A stretch of 64,000 nt of DNA. Source: Parolsenella catena (GTDB lineage Bacteria; Actinomycetota; Coriobacteriia; Coriobacteriales; Atopobiaceae). The stretch covers positions 434,001 to 498,000 of the forward strand of contig NZ_AP019367.1 in NCBI RefSeq assembly GCF_003966955.1, given 5' to 3'. This document shows, piece by piece, positions 7,428 through 18,696 of the stretch; position 1 is the stretch's first letter, and each line of letters begins with the position of its first letter. A model generated the notes under the pieces. That model did no database searches, was not told the origin of the DNA, and was given only the letters and a program-made list of their open reading frames with translations. The translations under genes and the position numbers were made by a program.

Positions 7428-7552
7428 GCCAAAGGGGACGGGTTCGTTTGGCGCCCCTCTGGTGGGACCAAAGGGGACGGGTTCGTTTGGCGCCCCTCTG
7501 GTGCCGCTTCCTGTTAGGTTTGGGACCAAAGGGACCCGTCCCCGATGGTCCC
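7428..7552. repeat. Cluster of three REP-like palindromes
   Basis: Two tandem near-identical units (CCAAAGGGGACGGGTTCG then TTTGGCGCCCCTCTGGTG) are followed by a third, diverged unit preceded by GTTAGGTTTGGGA. The complement of that flank also appears next to the copy at 39321. The cluster lies between ykoC and the radical-SAM-like gene. Confidence 0.85.
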
Positions 7553-7571
7553 TGTTGAGAGGAGACTCGTC

Positions 7572-9380
7572 GTGGGCGAGACAAAGACGCAGGAGTGGCG
7601 CCGGCTGTGCGCCGAGTATCCGGACATGTCGCCGTTCGTGCTGCTCAAGATCTCGATGGTGTGGCACGGCGCGCGCCTCTCGGCGGCCGCGCTGGCCCGC
7701 CTGCAGGCCCCCGACTATCGCTTCGCGAGCGACGAGCCGTTCGAGATAGCGTTCACGGGCCGCACGGAGGCGGACGACGAGGCCCCCAGGCCCGTCATGC
7801 CCGGCGGCGTGCTGCTGCGAGACGCCACCTACGTCTACATAAACTGGGGCGAGACCTACGACGACCCCTACGTCATCGACTACGACCCCGCCGCAGGCGA
7901 GTTCACGCTGCGCGAGCCCGCCTGCGGCACGATCGCGGCGGACGGCGACGCGGCGCCGGCGGACGCCCGCGAGGGGCTCGTGGACGTCATCGGCTTCACG
8001 CCACGCCCCGCGCTCTATGACTTCATGACGGGTGCCGGCACCCCGGCGGACGCCCTGGCAGACGCCCGCGCCCAGAAGCTCATCCTCACGGCATACCGCC
8101 GCTGCGAGTTCTGGCGCGAGGGCAGGCAGTGCCGCTTCTGCGCGCTGTTCACGCGCCGCGGTGTCGACCCCGAGGTCCCCTGCGCCGAGATTGCCGAGGT
8201 CGTGCGCGCGGCGCTCGCGGAGCCTGGCCGCTACTCGCAGCTCTACGTCTCCGGCGGCTCGGACATGGGCGGAGAGCCCGCCTTCTCGCGCGAGCAGGAC
8301 CGCTACGGGCGCGTGCTCGCCGCCATGGGCGAGACGTTCTCTGGGCGCTTCGCCTGTCAGCTCATGGCGCCCGCCTACGACGCGGACGCCCTCGCGCGCA
8401 TCGTGGGGCAGACGGGCGTGACGTCCTACAGCCCCAACCTGGAGGCGTGGGGCGCCGAGCAGTTCGGCCGCCTCTGCCCGGGCAAGCAGGCCCACGTGGG
8501 CTACGACGAGTGGCTGCGCCGCACGGCGGACGCCGTGGGGGTGCTGGGCCGCGGCAACGTGTACACGCAGCTCGTGGGTGGCGCCGAGCTCGCGGGCGAG
8601 GGCGCCGTGCCCAGCGTGGACGACGCGCTGGCCCGCAACGCCGAAGCGTGCGAGTGGTTTGCCGAGCGCGGCGTCACGTGCCTCTCGGTCATCTGGCGCC
8701 CACACCGCCGCTCCGTGCTCGGCTGGGTCCCGATGCCCCCGATCGACTACTACGTGCGTCTTGCGCGCGAGTTCCACGCCGTGCGCGCCCGCCACGGCCT
8801 CGTGGCCTTCGAGGACGACTACAAGGCCTGCGGCAACCACCCCGACTCGGACCTCGAGCGCTGCGACCTGCCCGTGTGGCAGGGGCTTGCGCGCCAGGAC
8901 GTGTCGCCCGAGGCGGACGAGGCGGGCGCGCTGCCGCTCGGCGAGCGTTCCGGCCGCGTGCGTGTCCCGCTCGTCTCGCATGCGATCGCCGCCGCCGTTG
9001 CCAGCGCGGGCGAGCTGGGCGTGGGCATGCCCGGCGTGGCGCCCGACACGCTCGTCGTCTCGGTGGCCGAGGACCGCAGCGACCTGGGCGCGGGCCTCGC
9101 GCACGCGCTGTGGTTCGGCGAGCCCGTCGAACTGTGGTTGCCGCGCGAGGAGGGCGGCGCCGAGCGCGTCACGTGCCGCGTCTGGCGCTGCGACATCGTG
9201 GGGCCGGTGTTCTCGGCCGCGCTCGCCCGCGCCCGCTCCGTCCGCCCCACGGCCGAGGTCGCGAGCGCCTGGGAGCTACGCCCGCTCTCGCGCGAGCTCG
9301 TCTCGTCCGCGCCCGACGCCTGCGCGCCCAGCCGCGCGCCCCGCCCCGAGCTGCACCTCGACAACCCGCTGCTGCACTGA
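7572..9380 (+). CDS. Radical-SAM-like protein with a widened CX8CX2C motif
   Basis: A 602-residue protein from GTG at 7572, chosen because GAGAGGAG lies just upstream. An N-terminal region of about 170 residues (including GGVLLRDATYVYINWG) precedes C178-x8-C187-x2-C190 in the context CRFCALF. Then come YVSGGSDMGGEP (a GGE-like SAM-binding motif) and a TIM-barrel-like stretch (TSYSPNLEAW). A later Cys pair, CGN...ERC, lies near residue 425. Radical SAM proteins normally carry CX3CX2C, so the spacing is unusual. Its substrate is unknown. It follows the thiamine transporter genes, separated only by repeats, so a link to thiamine or HMP metabolism is possible but unproven. Confidence 0.7.
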   Translation: MGETKTQEWRRLCAEYPDMSPFVLLKISMVWHGARLSAAALARLQAPDYRFASDEPFEIAFTGRTEADDEAPRPVMPGGVLLRDATYVYINWGETYDDPYVIDYDPAAGEFTLREPACGTIAADGDAAPADAREGLVDVIGFTPRPALYDFMTGAGTPADALADARAQKLILTAYRRCEFWREGRQCRFCALFTRRGVDPEVPCAEIAEVVRAALAEPGRYSQLYVSGGSDMGGEPAFSREQDRYGRVLAAMGETFSGRFACQLMAPAYDADALARIVGQTGVTSYSPNLEAWGAEQFGRLCPGKQAHVGYDEWLRRTADAVGVLGRGNVYTQLVGGAELAGEGAVPSVDDALARNAEACEWFAERGVTCLSVIWRPHRRSVLGWVPMPPIDYYVRLAREFHAVRARHGLVAFEDDYKACGNHPDSDLERCDLPVWQGLARQDVSPEADEAGALPLGERSGRVRVPLVSHAIAAAVASAGELGVGMPGVAPDTLVVSVAEDRSDLGAGLAHALWFGEPVELWLPREEGGAERVTCRVWRCDIVGPVFSAALARARSVRPTAEVASAWELRPLSRELVSSAPDACAPSRAPRPELHLDNPLLH

Positions 9381-9395
9381 CGGAGCGGTCCGCGG

Positions 9396-9425
9396 AACCA
9401 AAGGGGACGGGTTCGTTTGGTCCCA
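9396..9425. repeat. REP-like palindrome upstream of uvrA
   Basis: GAACCAAAGGGGACGGG followed by TTCGTTTGGTCCC. Immediately after it a CCCAATGGCGCCCTG motif occurs twice (about 9422 and 9449). Confidence 0.85.
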
Positions 9426-9526
9426 ATGGCGCCCTGCGCGGCGCGTCCCCAATGGCGCCCTGGCGGCAGACGAACGAATGTTCTAAACTGTGAGGCCGAG
9501 AGAAGCACACGACAGGGGAGCGGTCC

Positions 9527-12455
<2,929 letters not shown>

Positions 12456-12463
<8 letters not shown>

Positions 12464-12956
12464 GAAGCAACGCGTGCAGAAGACGAACGCCATGCGCGAG
12501 CTCGAGCGTGGCGGCGTGGCCTATGAGGCCATCGAGTTCGACGAGCCCGACCCCACGGGCGTGAGCGACCTGGGCGTGCGCATCGCCAACATGCTTGGCT
12601 ATGACCCGGCACAGGGCTTCAAGACGCTCGTGTGCGTGGCGCCGCACGGTGGTCACGTCGTGTGCTGCATCCCCTCCGGGGACGAGCTCGACCTCAAGAA
12701 GGCCGCCGCGGCGGCCGGCGAGAAGTCGCTTACGCTCATGCACGTGCGCGACCTCGAGCCCACGACCGGCTACGTGCGCGGCGGCTGCTCGCCCGTGGGC
12801 ATGAAAAAGCAGTTCCCCACGCTCATCGACGAGACGGCCCAGCTGTTCGATGACATCTACATCTCAGGCGGACGCCTGGGCCTCACGCTCAAGCTCGCGC
12901 CCGATGAGCTCGCGGCGTTTCTCGGCGCCACGCTCGCCGACATCTGCCGTGGCTAG
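12456..12956 (+). CDS. ybaK: YbaK/EbsC-type aminoacyl-tRNA deacylase
   Basis: A 166-residue single-domain protein ([17 protein letters not shown]), within the usual length for Cys-tRNA(Pro) deacylases that clear mischarged tRNA. Visible family features are FKTLV, the [13 protein letters not shown] helix, [12 protein letters not shown] and a C-terminal YISGGRLGL. Catalytic Lys candidates lie in FKTL and MKKQ. It overlaps uvrA by 8 bp and has GGAGGA upstream, so it is probably translated from the same transcript. Confidence 0.88.
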
Positions 12957-13179
12957 GCTGAGCCGGGGCTGCCGTCCGAGTCGTGCCGCTGGCCGCGCGA
13001 ACGATGACATCTGCTGGTTGATGCGTTTATTTCCGCACTGTTAAAACGAGGTACCGAGAGTAAAACGTCCGACTTATTGCATAGTCGACCCGCTATCGTA
13101 GTCAACCACCACGAGCGGGGTAGGCCTTCCACGCCCGTGACCGTCAATAGCTAAAGGCCATGCACGAGGAGGATGAAAG

Positions 13180-14406
13180 ATGGAGTCCAAGCGTTTTGGC
13201 ATGTCCCGTAGGAACTTCGTGAAGCTGTCTGGTGCCACGGGCATTCTAAGCGTCGCCGGCCTCGCTGCTTGCGGCAACTCCGGCTCCTCGAGTGCCGGTA
13301 GCTCCACCACCTTCAAGCTCGGCAACATCGGCCCGCTGACCGGTGCCGCCGCCATCTACGGCAACGCTACCAAGAACGGCGCCCAGCTCGCCGTTGACGA
13401 GATCAACGCCGCTGGCGGCTCGATTCAGTTCGAGCACAACTGCCAGGACGACGAGCACGATCCCGAGAAGTCCGTCAACGCCTACAACAACCTCAAGGAC
13501 TGGGGCCTGCAGGTTCTCGTCGGCCCGACCACCACGAACCCCTGCGTGGCCGTCTCCGCCGAGACCAACTCCGACAACGTCTTCGAGCTCACGCCGTCCG
13601 CGTCGTCCAACGACGTCATCGGCGGCCAGGAGGACGCCGACGGCAACGTGACGACCGCCCGCAAGGACAACGTCTTCCAGATGTGCTTCACCGACCCCAA
13701 CCAGGGCACCGCTTCCGCCCAGTACCTGGCCAAGAAGCAGCTCGGCACCAAGATCGCCGTCATCTACAACAACTCCGACGCCTACTCCGCGGGCGTCTAC
13801 AAGAAGTTCGAGGCCGAGGCCGCCAACCAGGGCCTTCAGATCGTCTCGACCTCCACGTTCACGGACGACAACGCCACGGACTTCTCCGTGCAGCTCAACG
13901 ACGCCAAGAACAACGGCGCCGACCTCGTCTTCCTGCCGATTTACTACACCCCGGCCGCTCTGATCCTCACGCAGGCCAACGGCATGGGCTACGCGCCGGA
14001 CTTCTTCGGCTGCGACGGCATGGACGGCATCCTGACGGTGGAGGGCTTCGACACGAAGCTCGCCGAGGGCCTCATGCTCCTCACCCCGTTCGTGGCCACC
14101 GCCACCGACGAGAAGACGTCCGCCTTCACCAAGGCCTACAAGGACGCCTACGGTGACGAGCCCATCCAGTTCGCCGCCGACGCCTACGACTGCGTCTACG
14201 TCGTCAAGGAGCTGCTCGAGAAGACGGGCTGCACCCCCGACATGAGCGCCTCCGACATCTGCGACAAGCTCAAGGCCGCCATCGTCGATGGCTACACCTA
14301 CTCCGGCCTCACCGGCGAGAACATGAGCTGGAAGGACACGGGCGAGGTCTCCAAGGAGCCCAAGGGCATGGTCATCAAGGACGGCGTGTACCAGCCGCTG
14401 GACTAG
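13180..14406 (+). CDS. livJ: Branched-chain amino-acid ABC transporter substrate-binding lipoprotein
   Basis: A 408-residue protein. The N-terminus has a Tat-like motif SRRNFVKLSG, a hydrophobic stretch and the lipobox LAAC near residue 31, so it is probably exported by Tat and lipid-anchored. The mature part (FKLGNIGPLTG, then NGAQLAVDEINAAGG) is typical of Leu/Ile/Val-type periplasmic-binding-protein type 1 domains. It delivers substrate to LivHMGF, encoded downstream. The start ATG at 13180 follows GAGGATGAAAG. A strong hairpin separates it from livH. Confidence 0.92.
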   Translation: MESKRFGMSRRNFVKLSGATGILSVAGLAACGNSGSSSAGSSTTFKLGNIGPLTGAAAIYGNATKNGAQLAVDEINAAGGSIQFEHNCQDDEHDPEKSVNAYNNLKDWGLQVLVGPTTTNPCVAVSAETNSDNVFELTPSASSNDVIGGQEDADGNVTTARKDNVFQMCFTDPNQGTASAQYLAKKQLGTKIAVIYNNSDAYSAGVYKKFEAEAANQGLQIVSTSTFTDDNATDFSVQLNDAKNNGADLVFLPIYYTPAALILTQANGMGYAPDFFGCDGMDGILTVEGFDTKLAEGLMLLTPFVATATDEKTSAFTKAYKDAYGDEPIQFAADAYDCVYVVKELLEKTGCTPDMSASDICDKLKAAIVDGYTYSGLTGENMSWKDTGEVSKEPKGMVIKDGVYQPLD

Positions 14407-14475
14407 CCAGCAGCGCGTGACGAGCGTCCTTCGCAGACGCGAGCCATGACGCGCCGTCCAATAGAGTGTCAAGAG

Positions 14476-14510
14476 CGAGCGGGGGCCATCGGCTTGATGG
14501 TCCCCGCTCG
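14476..14510 (+). promoter_or_regulatory. Intercistronic hairpin between livJ and livH
   Basis: A near-perfect stem of about 15 bp (CGAGCGGGGGCCATC / GATGGTCCCCGCTCG) without a U-tract. It is more likely an mRNA stabiliser or attenuator that raises livJ over the permease genes than a full terminator. Confidence 0.65.
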
Positions 14511-14596
14511 TCGGTAGGAGAGAAAGGTTGCGGGAACAGGTCCAGGCGGTTATCGGAGCGTTTCTCGCAACATGAAAGGAAAGGAGGCGGCAAGAC

Positions 14597-15478
14597 ATGG
14601 GCTTTCTGACGAACCTCATCAACGGCCTGTCACTCGGCAGCGTGTACGCGATCATCGCCCTGGGCTACACCATGGTGTACGGCATCGCCAAGATGCTGAA
14701 CTTCGCCCACGGCGACATCATCATGGTTGGCGGCTACGTGTGCTTCTGCGCCGTTAACTACCTGGGCCTGCCCACGGGGGTGGGCGTGCTGCTGTCCATC
14801 GTGGCGTGCACGGTGCTCGGCATCGTCATCGAGCGTCTGGCCTACAAGCCGCTGCGCAACGCTCCCTCGCTCGACGTCCTCATCACCGCCATCGGCGTGA
14901 GCTACTTCCTGCAGAATGCCGCGCTGCTCATCTGGGGATCTGACACCAAGTCGTTCCCGTCCGTGGTCAACCTGCCGTCCGTCTCGCTGTTCGACGGACA
15001 GCTCGTGGTGAGCGCCATCACGATCGTCACGGTCATCGCGGGCGTCGTCGTCATGGTTGGCCTCACGATGTTCACGGGCAAGACCCGCATGGGCAAGGCC
15101 ATGCGCGCCTGCTCCGAGGACCGCGGCGCCGCCACGCTCATGGGCATCAACGTGAACTCGACGATCTCGCTCACGTTCGCCATCGGCTCGGGCCTGGCCG
15201 CCGTCGCCGGCGTGCTCATGTGCTCGGCGTACCCCACGCTCATCCCCACGACTGGCTCGCTGCCCGGCATCAAGGCGTTCACGGCCGCCGTCATCGGTGG
15301 CATCGGCTCCATCCCCGGCGCCTTCGTGGGCGGCCTCGTGCTTGGCGTCATCGAGATCTTCGCCAAGGCCTACGTGGGCACGCAGCTCGCCGACGCCATC
15401 GTGTTCGGCGTGCTCATCGTCGTTCTGCTCGTCAAGCCGTCTGGCCTGCTTGGCAAGACCGTCAGGGAGAAGGTGTAG
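14597..15478 (+). CDS. livH: Branched-chain amino-acid ABC permease LivH
   Basis: A 293-residue polytopic membrane protein with an N-terminal LINGLSLGSVYAIIALG and a conserved GYTMVYG segment, as in LivH. The cytoplasmic signature near residue 170 (MRACSEDRGAATLMGIN) contacts the ATPases. AAGGAGG precedes ATG at 14597. It forms the channel with LivM, whose gene starts 4 bp downstream. Confidence 0.95.
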   Translation: MGFLTNLINGLSLGSVYAIIALGYTMVYGIAKMLNFAHGDIIMVGGYVCFCAVNYLGLPTGVGVLLSIVACTVLGIVIERLAYKPLRNAPSLDVLITAIGVSYFLQNAALLIWGSDTKSFPSVVNLPSVSLFDGQLVVSAITIVTVIAGVVVMVGLTMFTGKTRMGKAMRACSEDRGAATLMGINVNSTISLTFAIGSGLAAVAGVLMCSAYPTLIPTTGSLPGIKAFTAAVIGGIGSIPGAFVGGLVLGVIEIFAKAYVGTQLADAIVFGVLIVVLLVKPSGLLGKTVREKV

Positions 15479-15482
15479 CGCC

Positions 15483-16589
15483 ATGGCAGAGACCACTACC
15501 ACCGCAGCCGCTCCCCGTCGCATGAGCAAGCGCCTGCAGTCCAACCTCATCACGTACGGCATCGTCGTCGCGTTCTTCGTCATCATGACCGCGCTCGACG
15601 CCGCGGGCATCCTCACCAACTCGCTCGCCGGCCAGCTCGTGCCCATCTGCGCCTATGTGTGCATGGCCGTCTCGCTCAACCTCGTCGTGGGCATCTCCGG
15701 CGAGCTGTCGCTGGGACACGCCGGCTTCATGAGCGTGGGCGCCTTCTCGGGTGTCGTCGCGTTCTCCGTCATGGGCGGCATCGTGGGCAACGGGCTTCTC
15801 GCCTATGTGCTCGCCCTCATCATCGCGGCGCTCATCGCGGCCGTCGCCGGCTTCGTCATCGGCATCCCGGTCATGCGCCTGCGCGGTGACTACCTCGCCA
15901 TCGTGACGCTTGCCTTTGGCGAGATCATCAAGAACATCCTCAACAACCTCTACGTGGGCCTCGACGCCAACGGCCTGCACTTCTCGCTGACCGACGCCAA
16001 GTCGCTCGGCATGCAGGGCGGGTCGCTCCTCATCAATGGCCCGCAGGGCGCAGCCGGCATCACGAAGATGTCCACGTTTGCCATCGGCATCGTGCTCGTG
16101 CTCGTCACCGTGACCGTCGTGCTCAACCTCGTGAACAGCCGCACGGGCCGCGCCATCATGTCCGTGCGCGACAACCGCATCGCCGCGGAGTCCGTGGGCA
16201 TCAACGTCACGAAGTACCGCATGATCGCCTTCGTGGTCGCCGCTGCCCTGGCTGGTGCCGCCGGCTGCTTCTACGCGATGGGCTACAGCTCCATCGTCCC
16301 CAAGAAGTTCGACTTCAACACGTCGATCCTCGTGCTCGTGTTCGTCGTTCTCGGCGGCATGGGCAACGTCCGCGGCTCCATCATCTCCGCTGCCGTCCTC
16401 ACGGTGCTGCCCGAGATGCTGCGCGCCATCTCCGACTGGCGCATGCTCATCTACGCCGTGGTCCTCATCCTCGTGATGATCGTCTCCAACAACCCCACGC
16501 TCCACCAGTTCTTCGAGGCGCTCAAGGCCAAGTTCAGGCGCCCCGTCAAGGTTGGGCGGGCCGAGAAGGGTGGTGAGGCCGATGAGTAA
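15483..16589 (+). CDS. livM: Branched-chain amino-acid ABC permease LivM
   Basis: A 368-residue membrane protein (MAETTTTAAAPRRMSKRL). LivM landmarks are LVVGISGELSLGHAGFM, IGIPVMRLRGDYLAIVTLAFG and MSVRDNRIAAESVGINV, the ATPase-contact loop. ATG at 15483 is chosen because it follows livH directly. It partners LivH in the membrane. Its TAA overlaps the livG start. Confidence 0.95.
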   Translation: MAETTTTAAAPRRMSKRLQSNLITYGIVVAFFVIMTALDAAGILTNSLAGQLVPICAYVCMAVSLNLVVGISGELSLGHAGFMSVGAFSGVVAFSVMGGIVGNGLLAYVLALIIAALIAAVAGFVIGIPVMRLRGDYLAIVTLAFGEIIKNILNNLYVGLDANGLHFSLTDAKSLGMQGGSLLINGPQGAAGITKMSTFAIGIVLVLVTVTVVLNLVNSRTGRAIMSVRDNRIAAESVGINVTKYRMIAFVVAAALAGAAGCFYAMGYSSIVPKKFDFNTSILVLVFVVLGGMGNVRGSIISAAVLTVLPEMLRAISDWRMLIYAVVLILVMIVSNNPTLHQFFEALKAKFRRPVKVGRAEKGGEADE

Positions 16590-17463
16590 CATGACCGCCT
16601 CCGAGCGTCATGCCGCCGAGCGCCGCGAGCGCACCAAGATGGTGCCGCTGCCCTCCGACTCCATCGTCCCCGAGCGCGACGTCAACGAGCGTCCCGTCCT
16701 CGAATGCCGCCACCTTGGCATCGAGTTCGGCGGACTCAAGGCCGTCGACGACTTCAACTTCACGGTGGGCAAGACCGAGATCGCCGGTCTCATCGGCCCG
16801 AACGGTGCCGGCAAGACCACGGTGTTCAACCTGCTCACGAAGGTGTACAACCCCACGCACGGCATGGTCATGCTCGACGGCCAGGACACGGCCGGCATGG
16901 ACATCGCCGCCGCGAGTCGCGCCGGCGTGGCCCGAACGTTCCAGAACATCCGCCTGTTCTCGTCGCTGTCCGTGGAGGACAACGTCAAGATCGGCCTGCA
17001 CAACCAGATCAAGGAGCACACGGCCCCGGCCGTCTTCCGCCTGCCCTCGTACTGGAAGGCCGAGAAGCAGATGCACGAGCGCGCGCTGGAGCTGCTCGAC
17101 TTCTTTGACATGGGCGTCTATGCCAACCACGTCGCCGGCTCTCTGCCCTACGGCGCCCAGCGCAGGCTCGAGATCGTGCGCGCCCTCGCCACGAACCCCA
17201 AGCTTCTGCTGCTCGACGAGCCGGCCGCCGGCATGAACCCGTCCGAGACGGCCGAGCTCATGGACAACATCCGCCGCATCCGCGACGAGTTCCACATCGC
17301 CGTCATGCTCATCGAGCACGACATGGACCTCGTCATGGGCATCTGCGAGGGCATCGCGGTGCTCAACTTTGGCAAGATCATCGCCAAGGGCACGCCCGAG
17401 CAGATCCAGAGCAACCCGCAGGTCATCGAGGCTTACCTCGGCAAGCAGGATGAGGAGGCCTAG
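16582..17463 (+). CDS. livG: Branched-chain amino-acid ABC transporter ATPase LivG
   Basis: A 293-residue protein from ATG at 16582, overlapping livM by 8 bp, with GGTGAGG upstream. Walker A is GPNGAGKTT. LPYGAQRRLEIVRAL replaces the usual LSGGQ signature, which is normal for LivG. Walker B is LLLDEPAAGMN. An extra N-terminal tail of about 40 charged residues precedes the ABC domain. It energises import with LivF. Confidence 0.95.
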   Translation: MSNMTASERHAAERRERTKMVPLPSDSIVPERDVNERPVLECRHLGIEFGGLKAVDDFNFTVGKTEIAGLIGPNGAGKTTVFNLLTKVYNPTHGMVMLDGQDTAGMDIAAASRAGVARTFQNIRLFSSLSVEDNVKIGLHNQIKEHTAPAVFRLPSYWKAEKQMHERALELLDFFDMGVYANHVAGSLPYGAQRRLEIVRALATNPKLLLLDEPAAGMNPSETAELMDNIRRIRDEFHIAVMLIEHDMDLVMGICEGIAVLNFGKIIAKGTPEQIQSNPQVIEAYLGKQDEEA

Positions 17464-17464
17464 C

Positions 17465-18175
17465 ATGAGCATCCTTCACGTTGAGGACCTCAACGTCTAC
17501 TACGGTTCCATCCACGCGGTGAAGGGCATCTCCTTCGACGTCGAGGAGGGCGAGATCGTCACCCTCATCGGCGCGAACGGCGCCGGCAAGTCCACGACGC
17601 TCAATACCGTCGCCGGCCTGCTGAAGCCGCGCGAGGGCAAGGTCGAGTTCGAGGGGGAGAGCCTGCTGGGCATCCCGCCGCACAAGATCGTGAGCCGCGG
17701 CATGGCGCTGTGCCCCGAGGGCAGGCGCGTGTTCCTGCAGATGAGCGTGAGAGACAACCTCGAGATGGGCGCCTTCACGCGCACGAACTCCGCTGAGGTC
17801 GCAGACTCGCTCGAGATGGTGTTCGAGCGCTTCCCGCGCCTCAAGGAGCGCGAGGGCCAGAGCGCCGGCACCCTCTCCGGCGGCGAGCAGCAGATGCTGG
17901 CCATGGGCCGCGCCCTCATGAGCAAGCCGCGCCTGCTCATGCTCGACGAGCCCTCCATGGGCCTGGCGCCCATCCTTGTGCAGGAGATCTTCAACATCAT
18001 CAAGGCCCTGCACGACGCCGGCACGACGGTGCTTCTCGTGGAGCAGAACGCCCGCATGGCGCTCTCCATCGCAGACCGCGCCTACGTGCTCGAGACGGGC
18101 AAGGTGTCCATGAGCGGCAACGCCGCAGACCTCGCGAACGACGAGCGCGTCAAGCAGGCCTACCTCGGCGGCTGA
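17465..18175 (+). CDS. livF: Branched-chain amino-acid ABC transporter ATPase LivF
   Basis: A 236-residue protein (MSILHVEDLNVYYGSIHAVKG) with Walker A GANGAGKST, signature LSGGEQQMLAMGRAL and Walker B LMLDEPSMGLAP. ATG at 17465 follows the livG stop by one base. It is the last gene of the liv operon, and a clear terminator follows. Confidence 0.95.
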   Translation: MSILHVEDLNVYYGSIHAVKGISFDVEEGEIVTLIGANGAGKSTTLNTVAGLLKPREGKVEFEGESLLGIPPHKIVSRGMALCPEGRRVFLQMSVRDNLEMGAFTRTNSAEVADSLEMVFERFPRLKEREGQSAGTLSGGEQQMLAMGRALMSKPRLLMLDEPSMGLAPILVQEIFNIIKALHDAGTTVLLVEQNARMALSIADRAYVLETGKVSMSGNAADLANDERVKQAYLGG

Positions 18176-18200
18176 CGCTGCGACACATCGAGCGGACACA

Positions 18201-18232
18201 GGGCCGGTGCCTTCGGGCGCCGGCCCTTTTTG
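18201..18232 (+). terminator. Terminator of the liv operon
   Basis: Stem GGGCCGGTGCC / GGCGCCGGCCC with a TTCG loop, then TTTTT, 25 bp past the livF stop. Confidence 0.9.
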
Positions 18233-18253
18233 TGCGCTTGCGACACGACGCTT

Positions 18254-18317
18254 GCGTTGCCGTGGCGTTTCTGCGCGCTGGGAGCCTCCTGAGCGTGCAA
18301 AAGCGCCACGGCAATGC
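18254..18317. repeat. Imperfect inverted repeat with 26-bp arms
   Basis: Arms at 18254-18279 and 18292-18317 share TTGCCGTGGCG / CGCCACGGCAA, with about four mismatches and a 12-base loop. It directly abuts the REP-like pair at 18318. Confidence 0.75.
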
Positions 18318-18383
18318 GGACCAAAGGGGACGGGTTCGTTTGGTCCCGGAGGGGAGCCAAACGAACCCGTCCCCTTTGGTCCC
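18318..18383. repeat. Head-to-head pair of REP-like palindromes
   Basis: One copy (GGACCAAAGGGGACGGG...) is followed 8 bp later by an inverted copy (GCCAAACGAACCCG...TTTGGTCCC). The whole 66 bp can fold as a long hairpin. It abuts the 3' end of the PHP phosphatase remnant. Confidence 0.88.
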
Positions 18384-18577
18384 TAGAGCGAGAAGGTCTG
18401 CCAGTCGCCGTCGGGCGTGGGCCACGTCGGCCGCGCGGTGTGCGTCGCTGCCCACGGTGATGGGCACGCCAGCACGCGCACGCCGGCGCGGGCAGCGGCG
18501 GCCACGTTCTGCTCGAACGTGGAGGTACCGTCCGAGAACGACGTGTGCGTGTGGCAGTCGACGATTGGCGTGGACAT
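18383..18577 (-). pseudogene. Remnant of a PHP-domain (histidinol-phosphatase-like) phosphatase
   Basis: ATG at 18577 has a good GGGAGG site and opens MSTPIVDCHTHTSFSDGTST, the N-terminal metal-binding start of PHP phosphatases (HTH...SDG), continuing to GVRVLAC. The frame then becomes nonsense. The other minus-strand frame encodes PITVGSDAHRAADVAHA, a typical C-terminal PHP motif (GSDAH), running to LLAL at the REP repeat. The middle of the gene (usually some 200 residues) is therefore deleted with a frame change at about 18465-18480. Confidence 0.8.
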
Positions 18578-18696
18578 GCGGGCCTCCCGGGCGTGCGCGT
18601 GCAGGGATACCATGGAAACGGGCAGCTCCAGGCCGTGCGCCGGCGTGCCGCCCCTACACTCAATAGGTTAGCCAAAAACCACCTGGGGGTAGCGCC

